Shown piece after piece: positions 1 to 8,827 of a stretch of 64,000 nucleotides of DNA. The stretch is taken from the NCBI RefSeq assembly GCF_030131845.1, contig NZ_JASKYM010000002.1:506247-570246 (forward strand). Direction: 5' to 3'. Position numbers and translations under genes: made by a program. Below the pieces are notes generated by a model. The model ran no database searches, was not told the DNA's origin, and saw only the letters and a list, made by a program, of their open reading frames with translations. The DNA comes from Romboutsia sedimentorum. Lineage in GTDB: Bacteria > Bacillota > Clostridia > Peptostreptococcales > Peptostreptococcaceae. The stretch's first letter is position 1. Each line of letters starts with the position of its first letter.

Positions 1-804
1 TTTTATAATTGGAGAAACTTTATCAAGACTTCCCTTACTATCTTGTAGGAATGATTTAACATCATTTGCTAAGTTTTTAGAACTAGTTATAGTATCTTGA
101 ATTAAAGGAACATCTTTTTGTAAATCTTTTACAATATTATTAACTTTATATGTAGCATCAGATGCTAAATTTACAGTTTTATTTATATCTTTAAATTTAC
201 TTTGTACCTGAACTAATTCGTTTTCTAAACTTATTAATTTAGGTAATTGATTTTCTATTTCTATTCCTACCTCATTAAATACTTCAAAGACTACCTCACT
301 TGCAGTTTTAACTACTGTTTGATTAACTTCACTTTGCACAGTAGAGGCACCTTTATCTGTGATTTTAGGAGCGATGGCATTTATTTTTTCATTTACAGTA
401 TAAATTATTTCTCCTTTTTTAACATTATTTGATGTTAAAGAAGTTAAATTTTTAGAAAAATTCTTTGGAATTTCTATTGCTGCATAATATGTACCTTTGT
501 TAACACCTTTTAACGCTTCTTTTTCGTCAACGAACTTCCAACCTAAATTTTTATTATCTTTAAGTTTTTCTACTACTTCGTCTCCTATATTTACTTTCTC
601 ATCTTGAATAGTAGCACCGTCATCTTTGTTTACTACTGCAACAGATATATTTTTGGTACTACCATATGGATCCCATGATGCTTTAATATTAAACCATGCA
701 TATAATGATGGTAAAAACGCAAGGCCGACTATTATTACTAATAAGACTTTATTAGTAAAGATATCAGCTAAATCTCTTTTGTATATTTTGAATATATTTT
801 TCAA
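1..804 (-). CDS. YhgE/Pip-family membrane protein, N-terminal part (runs off left edge)
   Basis: Reading the minus strand from a TTG at 804 gives an uninterrupted frame to base 1 (268 codons). A strong GGAGGTG ribosome site lies 7 bases upstream of this start. The N-terminus has a short basic segment (KIYKRDLADIF), one hydrophobic helix at about residues 17-36 ending in LPSLYAWFNI, and then an extracellular stretch with SWDPYGST and VAVVNKDDGA. Those features are typical of the YhgE/Pip N-terminal domain, which is related to ABC-2 permeases. The visible C-terminal half is helical and coiled-coil-like. Family members are about 700-900 residues with several C-terminal membrane helices, so most of the gene lies outside the window. 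Family assignment is confident; the cellular role (phage-infection-protein/ESX-like export accessory in relatives) is not known from this sequence. Confidence 0.88.
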   Translation of the reverse strand, partial: MKNIFKIYKRDLADIFTNKVLLVIIVGLAFLPSLYAWFNIKASWDPYGSTKNISVAVVNKDDGATIQDEKVNIGDEVVEKLKDNKNLGWKFVDEKEALKGVNKGTYYAAIEIPKNFSKNLTSLTSNNVKKGEIIYTVNEKINAIAPKITDKGASTVQSEVNQTVVKTASEVVFEVFNEVGIEIENQLPKLISLENELVQVQSKFKDINKTVNLASDATYKVNNIVKDLQKDVPLIQDTITSSKNLANDVKSFLQDSKGSLDKVSPIIK

Positions 805-941
805 GTCTATCCACCTCCGTGATTGAACAAAAGAAACAAAAAGTTAGATTTTGAACTAAAGTATATTATATTTGTTTTTAATAAAATAGTAAAGTTAAAA
901 AATTGTAACTTTATTTTATCGTTTAAAATAGGAATAGTTTT

Positions 942-1511
942 TTAAAACAGGTTAGAAATTATTCCCGTATGTTCATTAAATATGTTTAAACCTATTAAAA
1001 TTAAGATAACTCCACCTATCATTTGAGCATAATTTTTAAACACATTTCCAATTTTTTTTCCAATTAGGACGCCAATAAAGCACATTAAAAATGTAATAGA
1101 CCCAATAGCTAAACATATAGGAACTATGTCTATATTTAAAAATGCAAAGCTAACTCCAATAGCTAAAGCATCGATACTAGTTGCGATAGATAAGACAATA
1201 AGTTCTTTATTATCTAAAGTAGAAGAATTACTATCATCGTCATCTTTAGCATCAAATATCATTTTAATACCAATAAAGCTCAATAGTAAAAGAGCTATCC
1301 AATGATCAAAGGATTTGATGTAAGATTCAAATTTAATACCAAGTAGCCAACCAATTAAAGGCATGATTCCTTGAAACAATCCAAAGAAAAAAGCTATTTT
1401 AGCAGATATAGAATAATTTATTTTTTTTAGTGTGATTCCTTTTGTAACAGATACTGCAAAAGCATCCATTGAAAGAGCAAATGAAGTAAGTAAAATACTT
1501 ATGATTCCCAT
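942..1511 (-). CDS. mntP: MntP-like manganese efflux pump
   Basis: A 189-residue polytopic membrane protein with six predicted helices arranged as two homologous halves. The repeated signature is visible twice: LSMDAFAVS with Asp16, and TSIDALAIG with Asp114. These are the conserved acidic intramembrane residues of the MntP (formerly DUF204/YebN) family, which exports Mn2+. The cytoplasmic loop between halves carries an acidic run (KDDDD at about 89-93). Start ATG has AGGAGG 8 bases upstream. In other bacteria mntP often sits behind a yybP-ykoY Mn2+ riboswitch, but here only 58 bases separate it from the upstream regulator gene, so there is no room for one. It is probably co-transcribed with that regulator. 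Substrate is inferred from family. Confidence 0.85.
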   Translation of the reverse strand: MGIISILLTSFALSMDAFAVSVTKGITLKKINYSISAKIAFFFGLFQGIMPLIGWLLGIKFESYIKSFDHWIALLLLSFIGIKMIFDAKDDDDSNSSTLDNKELIVLSIATSIDALAIGVSFAFLNIDIVPICLAIGSITFLMCFIGVLIGKKIGNVFKNYAQMIGGVILILIGLNIFNEHTGIISNLF

Positions 1512-1569
1512 TAAAATTCCTCCTGAGTTTTTTAATTGTTGATTTTATTACAATGATATTAATTGTGAT

Positions 1570-2334
1570 TTATAATTTTGATGCAAGATAAGATTTAATA
1601 CTTAAATAAAAAATAAAAGAATGTTTGAAATTCTTTAAATCAAGTTCTAAAATTTCTTTTATTTTATCTAGTCGATATATAAGTGTATTTCGATGTAGAA
1701 ATAAATGAGAAGACGTTTTAGAAATATTAAGGTCATTTTCTATAAAGCTAATTCCTGTATGTAATAAAGTTTCATCCATATTTTTTATTTTTGAAAAATC
1801 TATTAAATCAATAAATGATTTTTCTTTTCCAATTAGTTCAATAGCTTTATAAACCGATAAATCATGTAATGTTATAAAATTGTTTAAATTAGTTTCTGTT
1901 TTTAAACTAGATAAAAGTTCATCTAAAATAGATAATCTAAAGTTAAAAGTGTCGATGTCGTTTATTTTACCTAAATAAGCAACATAAGTAGTAGTATATG
2001 TTTCAGATTCTATGATTTGTGGTGTAGATAAATTTATATCTAAGCTATTATTAGAATTTAATATTAAATAATTATTATATTCAAAAATATTAACATCTTC
2101 ATATAAATTATGCAAAATTTTTCTTAAATTTTCAAATTCTATATTTTGCTGATACATTATATAGTAATATCCTTTAACATTATTAAATGAAAGTTTATCA
2201 TCTATTTCTATTATGTATGTTTTATAATCAAAAGTTACTAAGTTTTGATTATTTTTTAAATCTTGATTTTTATATTCTAAAATTTTAATTTTTTTATTAG
2301 TTTGTATTTCAAAAAAATTTATTAAATCTTGCAT
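1570..2334 (-). CDS. PucR/CdaR-type transcriptional regulator
   Basis: 254 residues. The C-terminal 60 residues hold a helix-turn-helix of the PucR C-terminal type: the family pattern of a first helix, a turn around SKTSSHLFLHRNTLIYRLDKI, then a helix with LDLKNF. The arrangement HRNTLxYRLxKI is diagnostic. The N-terminal 190 residues are not strongly recognisable and presumably sense a ligand. The gene lies just downstream of the MsmX-like ABC ATPase gene on the same strand, but a terminator hairpin separates them. It runs into mntP with a 58-base gap. Regulators of this type in Firmicutes often control sugar-acid or purine use, and proximity to the sugar ATPase suggests that operon as a target (inference). 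RBS is GGGGTGG upstream of ATG. Confidence 0.75.
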   Translation of the reverse strand: MQDLINFFEIQTNKKIKILEYKNQDLKNNQNLVTFDYKTYIIEIDDKLSFNNVKGYYYIMYQQNIEFENLRKILHNLYEDVNIFEYNNYLILNSNNSLDINLSTPQIIESETYTTTYVAYLGKINDIDTFNFRLSILDELLSSLKTETNLNNFITLHDLSVYKAIELIGKEKSFIDLIDFSKIKNMDETLLHTGISFIENDLNISKTSSHLFLHRNTLIYRLDKIKEILELDLKNFKHSFIFYLSIKSYLASKL

Positions 2335-2360
2335 AAAACCACCCCTAAAGTATTATGTAA

Positions 2361-2396
2361 TAAAAAAAGTAAGATGATTAAATCATCCTACTTTAA
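2361..2396 (-). terminator. intrinsic terminator downstream of the sugar ABC ATPase gene
   Basis: On the minus strand an AAAGTAGGATGATT arm pairs with AATCATCTTACTTT and is followed by a run of seven T. One mismatch in the stem. It lies 69 bases past the stop of the ATPase gene and just before the next gene. Confidence 0.8.
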
Positions 2397-2464
2397 TATA
2401 TCATTAACTAATATGTATTTATATAAAATTTAAAAATAATATTGATTTTATATAAAAGATATCG

Positions 2465-3574
2465 CTATCTTATAGCTTGTTCAGTTTCTTTATCAAATAC
2501 ATGTATTCTATGTTTATCCATAGCAAGCTTTAAAGTATCTCCTATGTTCATTTTATATCTACCATCAAATCGAGCAGTTATACTTTGCTTACCAGCTTTT
2601 AAGTAAGCATAGATTTCAGCTCCCATAAGTTCGCCAAGTTCAACTGTAGCTTCAAAAGAACTATCTAAACTATTGTCAACAAAAACATCTTCTATGTGTA
2701 TGTCCTCAGGTCTTATACCTAAAACAACTTCTTTACCTACATAGCCATTATCAATTAAAGCTCCACATTCACCTTTATTTAAAGTTATATCAAAGTTTTC
2801 ACTCTTAGCATAGATTTCATTGTTTTTTTCAACTAAAGTAGCTTCAATAAAGTTCATTTGAGGAGCACCTATAAATCCAGCAACGAACATGTTGTTTGGC
2901 ATATCGTATACCTCTTGTGGTGTAGCTATTTGCTGAACTATACCATCTTTCATAACAACTATCCTATCAGCCATAGTCATAGCTTCAACTTGGTCATGAG
3001 TTACATATATGAATGTAGTACCAAGAGATTTATGTAGCTTAGTTATTTCAGTTCTCATTGCTGTTCTAAGTTTTGCATCTAAGTTTGATAGTGGCTCATC
3101 CATTAAGAATACCTTAGGATTTCTAACTATTGCACGTCCAAGCGCAACCCTTTGTCTTTGTCCACCTGATAAAGCTTTAGGTTTTCTATTAAGTAAACTT
3201 TCTAAATCTAGAATTCTAGCAGCTTCTTTAACTTTTTTATCTATTTCATCTTTAGGCATTTTTCTAAGTTTAAGAGCAAATGCCATATTATCATATACTG
3301 ATAAATGAGGGTATAGAGCATAGTTTTGGAAAACCATTGCTATATCTCTATCTTTAGGATCAACTTCATTTACAACTTTATCACCAATATATAGTTCACC
3401 TGAGCTTATTTCTTCAAGTCCAGCTATCATTCTTAAAGTAGTAGATTTACCACAACCAGATGGTCCAACTAAAACTACAAATTCTTTATCTTTAATATTT
3501 ATATTTACATCTTTTACAGCATTAAACCCATTTGAATATGATTTACATATATTTTTTAAAATTACCTCTGACAT
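2465..3574 (-). CDS. MsmX/UgpC-type carbohydrate ABC transporter ATPase
   Basis: A 369-residue nucleotide-binding subunit of the MalK/UgpC/MsmX class. The Walker A motif GPSGCGKST is at residues 37-45, the ABC signature LSGGQ at 135-139, and Walker B VFLMDE at 155-160. After residue 240 there is a TOBE/OB-type regulatory domain (GIRPEDI, GRYKMNIGDTLKLAMD). No permease or solute-binding gene is next to it, so it is an orphan, as B. subtilis msmX is. Such proteins energise several sugar importers (family knowledge). It starts at ATG 3574 with AAGGAG upstream and ends with a terminator. A 42-base near-perfect palindrome lies 90-131 bases upstream of the start and is the obvious candidate control site. 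The specific sugars served cannot be read from the sequence. Confidence 0.92.
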   Translation of the reverse strand: MSEVILKNICKSYSNGFNAVKDVNINIKDKEFVVLVGPSGCGKSTTLRMIAGLEEISSGELYIGDKVVNEVDPKDRDIAMVFQNYALYPHLSVYDNMAFALKLRKMPKDEIDKKVKEAARILDLESLLNRKPKALSGGQRQRVALGRAIVRNPKVFLMDEPLSNLDAKLRTAMRTEITKLHKSLGTTFIYVTHDQVEAMTMADRIVVMKDGIVQQIATPQEVYDMPNNMFVAGFIGAPQMNFIEATLVEKNNEIYAKSENFDITLNKGECGALIDNGYVGKEVVLGIRPEDIHIEDVFVDNSLDSSFEATVELGELMGAEIYAYLKAGKQSITARFDGRYKMNIGDTLKLAMDKHRIHVFDKETEQAIR

Positions 3575-3663
3575 GATTATTATCTCCTTTATTTTAAAGT
3601 GAATTATTAAATTAATAAGAGTTGCTTATTAACTTAATAATAATAGAAAAATGTTTTCCTGTG

Positions 3664-3705
3664 AATGTTTAAATTGACTAAAAGTTTTTAGTCAATTTAA
3701 ACATT
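3664..3705. repeat. 42-bp perfect palindrome upstream of the sugar ATPase gene
   Basis: Two exact 20-base arms (aatgtttaaattgactaaaa and its reverse complement) are separated only by GT. It lies between the ABC ATPase gene (start 3574, minus) and the stop of the AIM24 gene (3754, minus). No T-run follows directly in either direction, so it is a poor classical terminator. It could be an operator for a dimeric regulator, or an AT-rich terminator with a displaced TTTTT 8 bases beyond the hairpin on the minus strand. Confidence 0.75.
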
Positions 3706-3753
3706 GTGTTAAAAAATAAAGAATTAATAGATAATAAGACTACTTTTAAAAAA

Positions 3754-4545
3754 TTAATTTTCAAATAGATTACCCAAAGAACCTAATACACTGCCTTCAC
3801 CTTTTTGACTTCCAGAAAGTTGAGGAGCTGAGGCAAATACTTTAGAAGCAAGTCTAGAAAATGGTAAACTTTGAATCCAAACATCACCAGGTCCTGTTAA
3901 AGTAGCAAAGAAGAATCCTTCTCCACCGAACAATGTATTTTTAACACCACCAACAAACTCAATATCATATTTAACATCCTTAGTCATTGCAACTAAACAT
4001 CCAGTATCAACTTTTAACTTTTGCCCAGGTTTAAGTTCTTTCTTTATAATAGTACCACCTGCATGAATGAAACATAAGCCATCACCTTCAAGCTTTTGAA
4101 GAATAAATCCTTCACCACCAAAGAAGCCTGCTCCAAGTTTTCTCTTAAAATCTATACCAACGCTAACACCTTTAGCAGCGCATAAAAATGCATCTTTTTG
4201 ACAAACTAGTTTACCTTCAACTTGTGATAAGTCAATCGGTATAATTTTACCAGGGTAAGGAGATGCAAAAGATACTGTTTCTTTTTCTATGCCATCATTT
4301 GTAAAAGCAGTCATAAAAAGACTCTCACCAGTTAAAACTCTTTTAGCCGCACCACCTAAAGCTCCAAATAAGCCAGAACCACCTTTTTTTGAACCGTCAC
4401 CAAATATAGTTTCCATTGAAATATTTTGATCCATCATCATTAGAGCACCAGATTCAGCTATTACAGTTTCTTTTGGGTCTAATTCTATTTCTACAAACTG
4501 CATATCGTCACCGTGTAGTCTATAATCTAATTCATGAGCTTTCAT
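3754..4545 (-). CDS. AIM24/TIGR00266-family protein
   Basis: 263 residues, no membrane segment and no signal peptide. It is built of glycine-rich beta-strand repeats, with phrases such as ESGALMMMD, GGSGLFGALGGAAKRVLTGESLFMT and FFGGEGFILQKLEG. These are typical of the TIGR00266/AIM24 family (a mitochondrial-biogenesis homologue in yeast; bacterial role unknown). Start ATG 4545 has AGGAGG. It is transcribed divergently from the reverse rubrerythrin gene across a 191-base gap. The family is well recognised, but no biochemical function can be assigned. Confidence 0.88.
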   Translation of the reverse strand: MKAHELDYRLHGDDMQFVEIELDPKETVIAESGALMMMDQNISMETIFGDGSKKGGSGLFGALGGAAKRVLTGESLFMTAFTNDGIEKETVSFASPYPGKIIPIDLSQVEGKLVCQKDAFLCAAKGVSVGIDFKRKLGAGFFGGEGFILQKLEGDGLCFIHAGGTIIKKELKPGQKLKVDTGCLVAMTKDVKYDIEFVGGVKNTLFGGEGFFFATLTGPGDVWIQSLPFSRLASKVFASAPQLSGSQKGEGSVLGSLGNLFEN

Positions 4546-4736
4546 AGATAATCCTCCTATTAAAATAAGTTATATTTATACAAAAGTATTATTACTATTT
4601 GTATAAATCTTTTAATTATTATATTAGATGAGGCTATAAAAGTCAAAATTTATAAATTTATGTTTAGGATATAAAACAGGTGGTATATATAAAAGTATAA
4701 TCAAAAATTAAAATAGAAATTAGGAGGATTAAAATT

Positions 4737-5285
4737 ATGAAAAAATTTGTTTGTACAGTATGTGGATATATACATGAGGGAGAAGTAGCACCAGATGTTT
4801 GTCCAGTGTGTAAGGTAGGGGCTGAAAAGTTTAATGAAATGAGTGGAGATATGATTTGGGCTGATGAGCATAGAATAGGTTGCGCTCAAGGTGTTGATGA
4901 GGATATATTAGAAGGATTAAGAGCTAACTTTACTGGAGAATGTACAGAAGTTGGAATGTACTTAGCTATGAGCCGTCAAGCAGATAGAGAAGGATATCCA
5001 GAAGTTGCAGAAGCTTACAAGAGAATAGCATTTGAAGAAGCAGAACATGCTGCTAAGTTTGCTGAATTATTAGGAGAAGTAGTTGTAGCTGATACTAAAG
5101 CTAATTTATCTGCAAGAGTTGAAGCTGAATATGGAGCAACTGAAGGAAAATTAAAAATAGCTAAAAGAGCTAAAGAATTAGGATTAGATGCTATACATGA
5201 TACAGTTCATGAAATGTGTAAAGATGAAGCAAGACATGGTAAGGCATTCTTAGGATTATTACAAAGACATTTTGGAAAAAACTAA
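4737..5285 (+). CDS. reverse rubrerythrin (rubredoxin domain first)
   Basis: 182 residues. An N-terminal rubredoxin-type iron site (C6xxC9 and C22xxC25) is followed by a ferritin-like four-helix diiron domain with two ExxH motifs (EEAEH at about 99-103, DEARH at about 161-165). Normal rubrerythrins have the order reversed. Reverse rubrerythrins of clostridia reduce H2O2 and O2, using electrons from NADH:rubredoxin oxidoreductase, and protect against oxygen (established in C. acetobutylicum and C. difficile). Start ATG has a strong TAGGAGG site, and a canonical terminator follows, so it is monocistronic. No clear PerR box was identified by eye in the 191-base upstream region. Confidence 0.95.
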   Translation: MKKFVCTVCGYIHEGEVAPDVCPVCKVGAEKFNEMSGDMIWADEHRIGCAQGVDEDILEGLRANFTGECTEVGMYLAMSRQADREGYPEVAEAYKRIAFEEAEHAAKFAELLGEVVVADTKANLSARVEAEYGATEGKLKIAKRAKELGLDAIHDTVHEMCKDEARHGKAFLGLLQRHFGKN

Positions 5286-5292
5286 TATAAAT

Positions 5293-5332
5293 AAAAAAAG
5301 TTACCTTAGAATAAAAGGTAACTTTTTTATTT
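5293..5332 (+). terminator. terminator of reverse rubrerythrin
   Basis: Stem AAAGTTACCTT / AAGGTAACTTT with a 7-base loop, followed by TTTTTT. Starts 8 bases after the stop codon. Confidence 0.92.
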
Positions 5333-5361
5333 AAAAAAATCTAAAAACAAATAAAAAAATG

Positions 5362-5390
5362 TTGAAAACATTTTCATCAAGTGTTATATT
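5362..5390 (+). promoter_or_regulatory. sigma-A promoter with overlapping cre-like site, maltose operon
   Basis: TTGAAA (5362-5367), a 17-base spacer and TATATT (5385-5390) form a good housekeeping promoter. The -35 box is embedded in TGAAAACATTTTCA (5363-5376), a perfect inverted repeat. It differs by one central base from the GAAAANGTTTTC core described for clostridial CcpA cre sites. Catabolite repression of this sugar operon by CcpA is therefore likely (inference). Confidence 0.7.
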
Positions 5391-5442
5391 CATATTAAGA
5401 TAAATTTAAGTTGCCATAAAGGGCATAAATTTTTTTGATGAT

Positions 5443-5458
5443 TGCGCAAACGGTTGCA
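5443..5458 (+). promoter_or_regulatory. LacI/MalR-type operator
   Basis: TGCGCAAACGGTTGCA is a near-palindrome that matches the GCAAACGTTTGC operator of MalR-type LacI-family repressors with one changed base. It lies about 50 bases downstream of the promoter and 20 bases before the ATG, where a repressor would act as a roadblock. No LacI-family gene is present in the window. Confidence 0.65.
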
Positions 5459-5477
5459 TATATTTAAGGAGGGTAAT

Positions 5478-7142
5478 ATGAAAAAAAAATGGTGGAAAGA
5501 AGCAGTTGCTTATCAAATATACCCACGTAGTTTTATGGATAATAATAATGATGGAATTGGGGACTTAAAAGGAATAATATCTAAGCTTGATTATTTGAAA
5601 AATTTAGGTATTGATGTAATATGGATATGCCCAATGTACAAATCTCCTAATGATGACAATGGATATGATATAAGTGATTATAAAGATATAATGAATGATT
5701 TTGGAAATATGGATGATTTTAATACATTGTTAAATGAAGTCCATAAAAGGAAAATGAGACTTATAATAGATTTAGTAGTAAACCATACAAGTGATGAACA
5801 CCCTTGGTTTATAGAGTCAAAATCTTCAAAAGATAGCCTAAAAAGAGATTGGTATATTTGGAGAGATGGTAAAGATAACAAAGAGCCCAATAACTGGGAA
5901 AGTATATTCAAAGGTTCTGCATGGGAATATGATGAAAACACTAAACAATATTTCCTTCATTTATTTAGTAAAAAACAACCAGATTTAAATTGGAAAAATG
6001 AAGCAATGAGAAATGAAATATATAATATGATGAATTGGTGGCTAGAAAAAGGAATAGATGGATTTAGAGTAGATGCTATAAGTCATATAAACAAGGAAGA
6101 TGGATTACTAAATATGGAAAATCCAGATGATTTGAAATATGTACCATCATTTGATAAGCATATGAATGTTGAAGGAATACATGAATATTTAAAAGAAATG
6201 AAAGAAAATACTTTTGATAAATATGACATAATGACTGTGGGAGAAGCTAATGGAGTAAAAGCGGATGAAGCTGATTTATGGGTTGGAGAAGAAAATGGGA
6301 AATTCGATATGTTATTTCAATTTGAGCATTTAGATTTATGGAATTGTGATAATGGAAAATCATTTAGTGTGCCTAAGTTAAAAGAAGTATGGAATAAATG
6401 GCAAACTAATTTAGCAAAAAATGGATGGAATGCACTTTATATAGAAAATCATGATGTAACAAGAATAGTATCATCTTGGGGAAATGATAAAAAATATTTA
6501 AATGAAAGTGCAAAAGCATTGGGATTAGTGTACTTTATGCACAAAGGAACACCTTTTATATATCAAGGTCAAGAAATAGGAATGACAGATGTTAAGTATG
6601 ATAACATAAATGACTATGATGATATAAGAACAAAAAATGAGTATAAAGAATTAGTTGATTCTGGAATAGATAGCAAAGATGCTTTAAAAATAGTAGGATT
6701 GTCATCAAGAGATAATACACGTACACCGATGCAGTGGGATGGAAATTTAAATGCTGGGTTTAGTAAAGTTAATCCATGGATAAAGATAAATCCTAATTAT
6801 ATAAATATAAATGTAGAAAATCAGTTAGATGATAAAGACTCTATTTTAAATTTTTATAAACAAATGATAAAAATAAGAAAAGAAAATAAGTGTTTAATAT
6901 ATGGGGATTATAAGTTGATATTAGAATCAGATGAGAAAATATTTGCATATACAAGAATTTTAAAAAATGATAAGTTTTTAATAATATGTAATTTAAGTGA
7001 TGATAAATCAAACTACGAATATAAAAAATTAAATTTAACTTATAATAATTTATTACTTTGTAATTATAAAATAAGTAATCATCAAAATACAACTAAGATA
7101 ACCTTAAATCCATGGGAGTGTAGGCTTTATAAAATTATATAA
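5478..7142 (+). CDS. alpha-glucosidase (GH13; maltase/oligo-1,6-glucosidase type)
   Basis: 554 residues, the usual length for GH13 subfamily 31/29 glucosidases. Catalytic triad: Asp199 in GFRVDAISHI, Glu256 in GEANG and Asp326 in ENHDVTR; the VNHTSDEHPW region is at 101-110. The residue after the nucleophile is Ala rather than Val. In characterised relatives this favours alpha-1,4 over alpha-1,6 bonds, so maltase activity is likely. The true start is ATG 5478, with AAGGAGG 5 bases upstream. A longer in-frame TTG at 5442 is inside the operator. The gene is first of a three-gene operon with a PTS permease (24-base gap) and a MapP-like phosphatase. Its expected role is to split cytoplasmic maltose into two glucoses. 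A trehalose-6-phosphate hydrolase is the main alternative, but is less consistent with the neighbours. Confidence 0.88.
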   Translation: MKKKWWKEAVAYQIYPRSFMDNNNDGIGDLKGIISKLDYLKNLGIDVIWICPMYKSPNDDNGYDISDYKDIMNDFGNMDDFNTLLNEVHKRKMRLIIDLVVNHTSDEHPWFIESKSSKDSLKRDWYIWRDGKDNKEPNNWESIFKGSAWEYDENTKQYFLHLFSKKQPDLNWKNEAMRNEIYNMMNWWLEKGIDGFRVDAISHINKEDGLLNMENPDDLKYVPSFDKHMNVEGIHEYLKEMKENTFDKYDIMTVGEANGVKADEADLWVGEENGKFDMLFQFEHLDLWNCDNGKSFSVPKLKEVWNKWQTNLAKNGWNALYIENHDVTRIVSSWGNDKKYLNESAKALGLVYFMHKGTPFIYQGQEIGMTDVKYDNINDYDDIRTKNEYKELVDSGIDSKDALKIVGLSSRDNTRTPMQWDGNLNAGFSKVNPWIKINPNYININVENQLDDKDSILNFYKQMIKIRKENKCLIYGDYKLILESDEKIFAYTRILKNDKFLIICNLSDDKSNYEYKKLNLTYNNLLLCNYKISNHQNTTKITLNPWECRLYKII

Positions 7143-7166
7143 ATAACATGAAAAGAGGAAGACATT

Positions 7167-8825
7167 ATGGGGAGACAATTAGGAAAGAAAAAATTAATAT
7201 CATTTGATTTTTGGCAAAAATTTGGGAAAGCATTGTTAGTAGTTATAGCAGTTATGCCAGCAGCAGGTTTAATGGTATCTATAGGGAAATTAATAGGAAT
7301 GTCATCAGATGCACATCTTGTAATGACAATCGCAAGAGTTGTAGAGGATATTGGTTGGGGTATAATTGGAAATTTACATATATTATTTGCAGTAGCTATA
7401 GGTGGATCATGGGCTAAGGACCGTGCAGGTGGATCATTTGCAGCATTAGTAGCATTTATATTAATAAATCGTATAACAGGAGCTATATTTGGAGTAAGTA
7501 GTGAGCTATTAGGAGATCCAAATGCAGTAGTAACTTCATTAACAGGAGCACAACTTTTAGTTAAAGATTATTTTATTTCGGTATTAGGATTGCCAGCTCT
7601 TAATATGGGAGTTTTTATAGGTATAATATCTGGTTTCTTAGGAGCTGTTTTATATAATAAATATTATAATTATAACAAGTTACCTCAAGCATTAGCATTC
7701 TTTAATGGAAAACGTTTCGTACCCTTTGTTGTTATATTAGGTTCAGTGGTAGCTGCAATAGCTTTATCAATAGTGTGGCCTTTTATACAAGGTGCGCTAA
7801 ACTCATTTGGTATGTGGATAGCATCATCAAGAGATACTGCACCTGTATTTGCACCATTTGTATTTGGAACACTTGAAAGATTGTTATTACCATTTGGACT
7901 TCACCATATGATAACAGTACCTATGAACTATACTGAACTTGGTGGTGTGTATCAAATAGCAACAGGTGCAGCAGCAGGGACTGTAGTTGCAGGGCAAGAT
8001 CCATTATGGTTAGCTTGGATAGCTGATTTAATAAACTTCAAAGGTGCAGGAAATATAGCATCTTATAATGAATTGTTAAGTACTATAACACCAGCTCGTT
8101 TTAAAGCTGGACAAGTTATATTATCAACTGCATCGCTTGCAGGTGTATCAATGGCAATGTACAAAAATGTTGATAATGATAAGATAAAAAAATATAAACC
8201 TATATTTATGTCAGCATTGCTTGCATGTTTTTTAACAGGTGTTACAGAGCCAATTGAATTTATGTTTATGTTTATATCTCCTGTTTTATACATAGCGTAT
8301 GCTATACTTACAGGCTTAGCATTTGCACTTGCAGACTTAATAAACTTAAGAGTTCATGCTTTTGGATTTATTGAATTTTTAACTCGTACACCAATGTTAA
8401 TAAAAGCAGGTCTAGGTATGGATTTAGTAAACTTTATTTTATCTTGTATAGCATTTTTTGGACTTGATTTTATGACTTTTAATTTCTTAATAAAGAAATT
8501 TGATATAGCAACTCCAGGAAGAAAAGGTAATTATATAGAAGAAAGTACAAGCGAATCATCAAATGCAAACTCTAGCATAGAAGGCGATGTATTATCTGGT
8601 GAAATAATAGAATTATTAGGTGGTGCTGATAATATAGAAGATGTTGATGCATGTATGACTCGTTTAAGAGTAACTGTAAAAGATAGATTATTAGTTAAAA
8701 CTGAAAAAGATTGGAAAAAGACAGGAGCTATAGGACTTATATTAAAAGATAGGGGAGTTCAGGCGATATACGGTCCTAAAGCCGATGTTATAAAGTCAAA
8801 TATAATAGACATGTTAGGAGTATAA
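7167..8825 (+). CDS. PTS glucose/maltose-family IICB permease
   Basis: 552 residues. The first 440 are a membrane EIIC domain of the glucose superfamily, with the hallmark phrases AVMPAAGLMVSIG, PFGLHHMITVP and GVTEPIEFMFMFISP. After a Ser/Asn-rich linker (about 450-475) comes an EIIB domain with phosphorylated Cys496 in DACMTRLRV. There is no IIA domain, so phosphate must come from a separate glucose-type IIA. It sits between an alpha-glucosidase and a MapP-like phosphatase, and has the MalT/MalX-type layout. The likely job is uptake of maltose (or another alpha-glucoside) as its 6'-phosphate. ATG 7167 is preceded by AGAGGAAG. Confidence 0.9.
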   Translation: MGRQLGKKKLISFDFWQKFGKALLVVIAVMPAAGLMVSIGKLIGMSSDAHLVMTIARVVEDIGWGIIGNLHILFAVAIGGSWAKDRAGGSFAALVAFILINRITGAIFGVSSELLGDPNAVVTSLTGAQLLVKDYFISVLGLPALNMGVFIGIISGFLGAVLYNKYYNYNKLPQALAFFNGKRFVPFVVILGSVVAAIALSIVWPFIQGALNSFGMWIASSRDTAPVFAPFVFGTLERLLLPFGLHHMITVPMNYTELGGVYQIATGAAAGTVVAGQDPLWLAWIADLINFKGAGNIASYNELLSTITPARFKAGQVILSTASLAGVSMAMYKNVDNDKIKKYKPIFMSALLACFLTGVTEPIEFMFMFISPVLYIAYAILTGLAFALADLINLRVHAFGFIEFLTRTPMLIKAGLGMDLVNFILSCIAFFGLDFMTFNFLIKKFDIATPGRKGNYIEESTSESSNANSSIEGDVLSGEIIELLGGADNIEDVDACMTRLRVTVKDRLLVKTEKDWKKTGAIGLILKDRGVQAIYGPKADVIKSNIIDMLGV

Positions 8826-8827
8826 AA

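Noticed and set aside
1512-1569. yybP-ykoY Mn2+ riboswitch before mntP
   Set aside because: The gap is 58 bases and shows none of the conserved blocks.
3664-3705. Calling the 42-bp palindrome an ordinary terminator
   Set aside because: No U-tract immediately follows on either strand. Kept as an unexplained palindrome/operator candidate.
4701-4889. 62-codon minus-strand frame over the rubrerythrin start
   Set aside because: Antisense to a certain gene, no ribosome site, composition of a reverse-complement shadow.
5442-5477. Upstream in-frame TTG extension of the alpha-glucosidase
   Set aside because: It falls within the operator and lacks a ribosome site. ATG 5478 has a strong AAGGAGG and gives the family N-terminus (KKKWWKEAVAYQIYPRSF).
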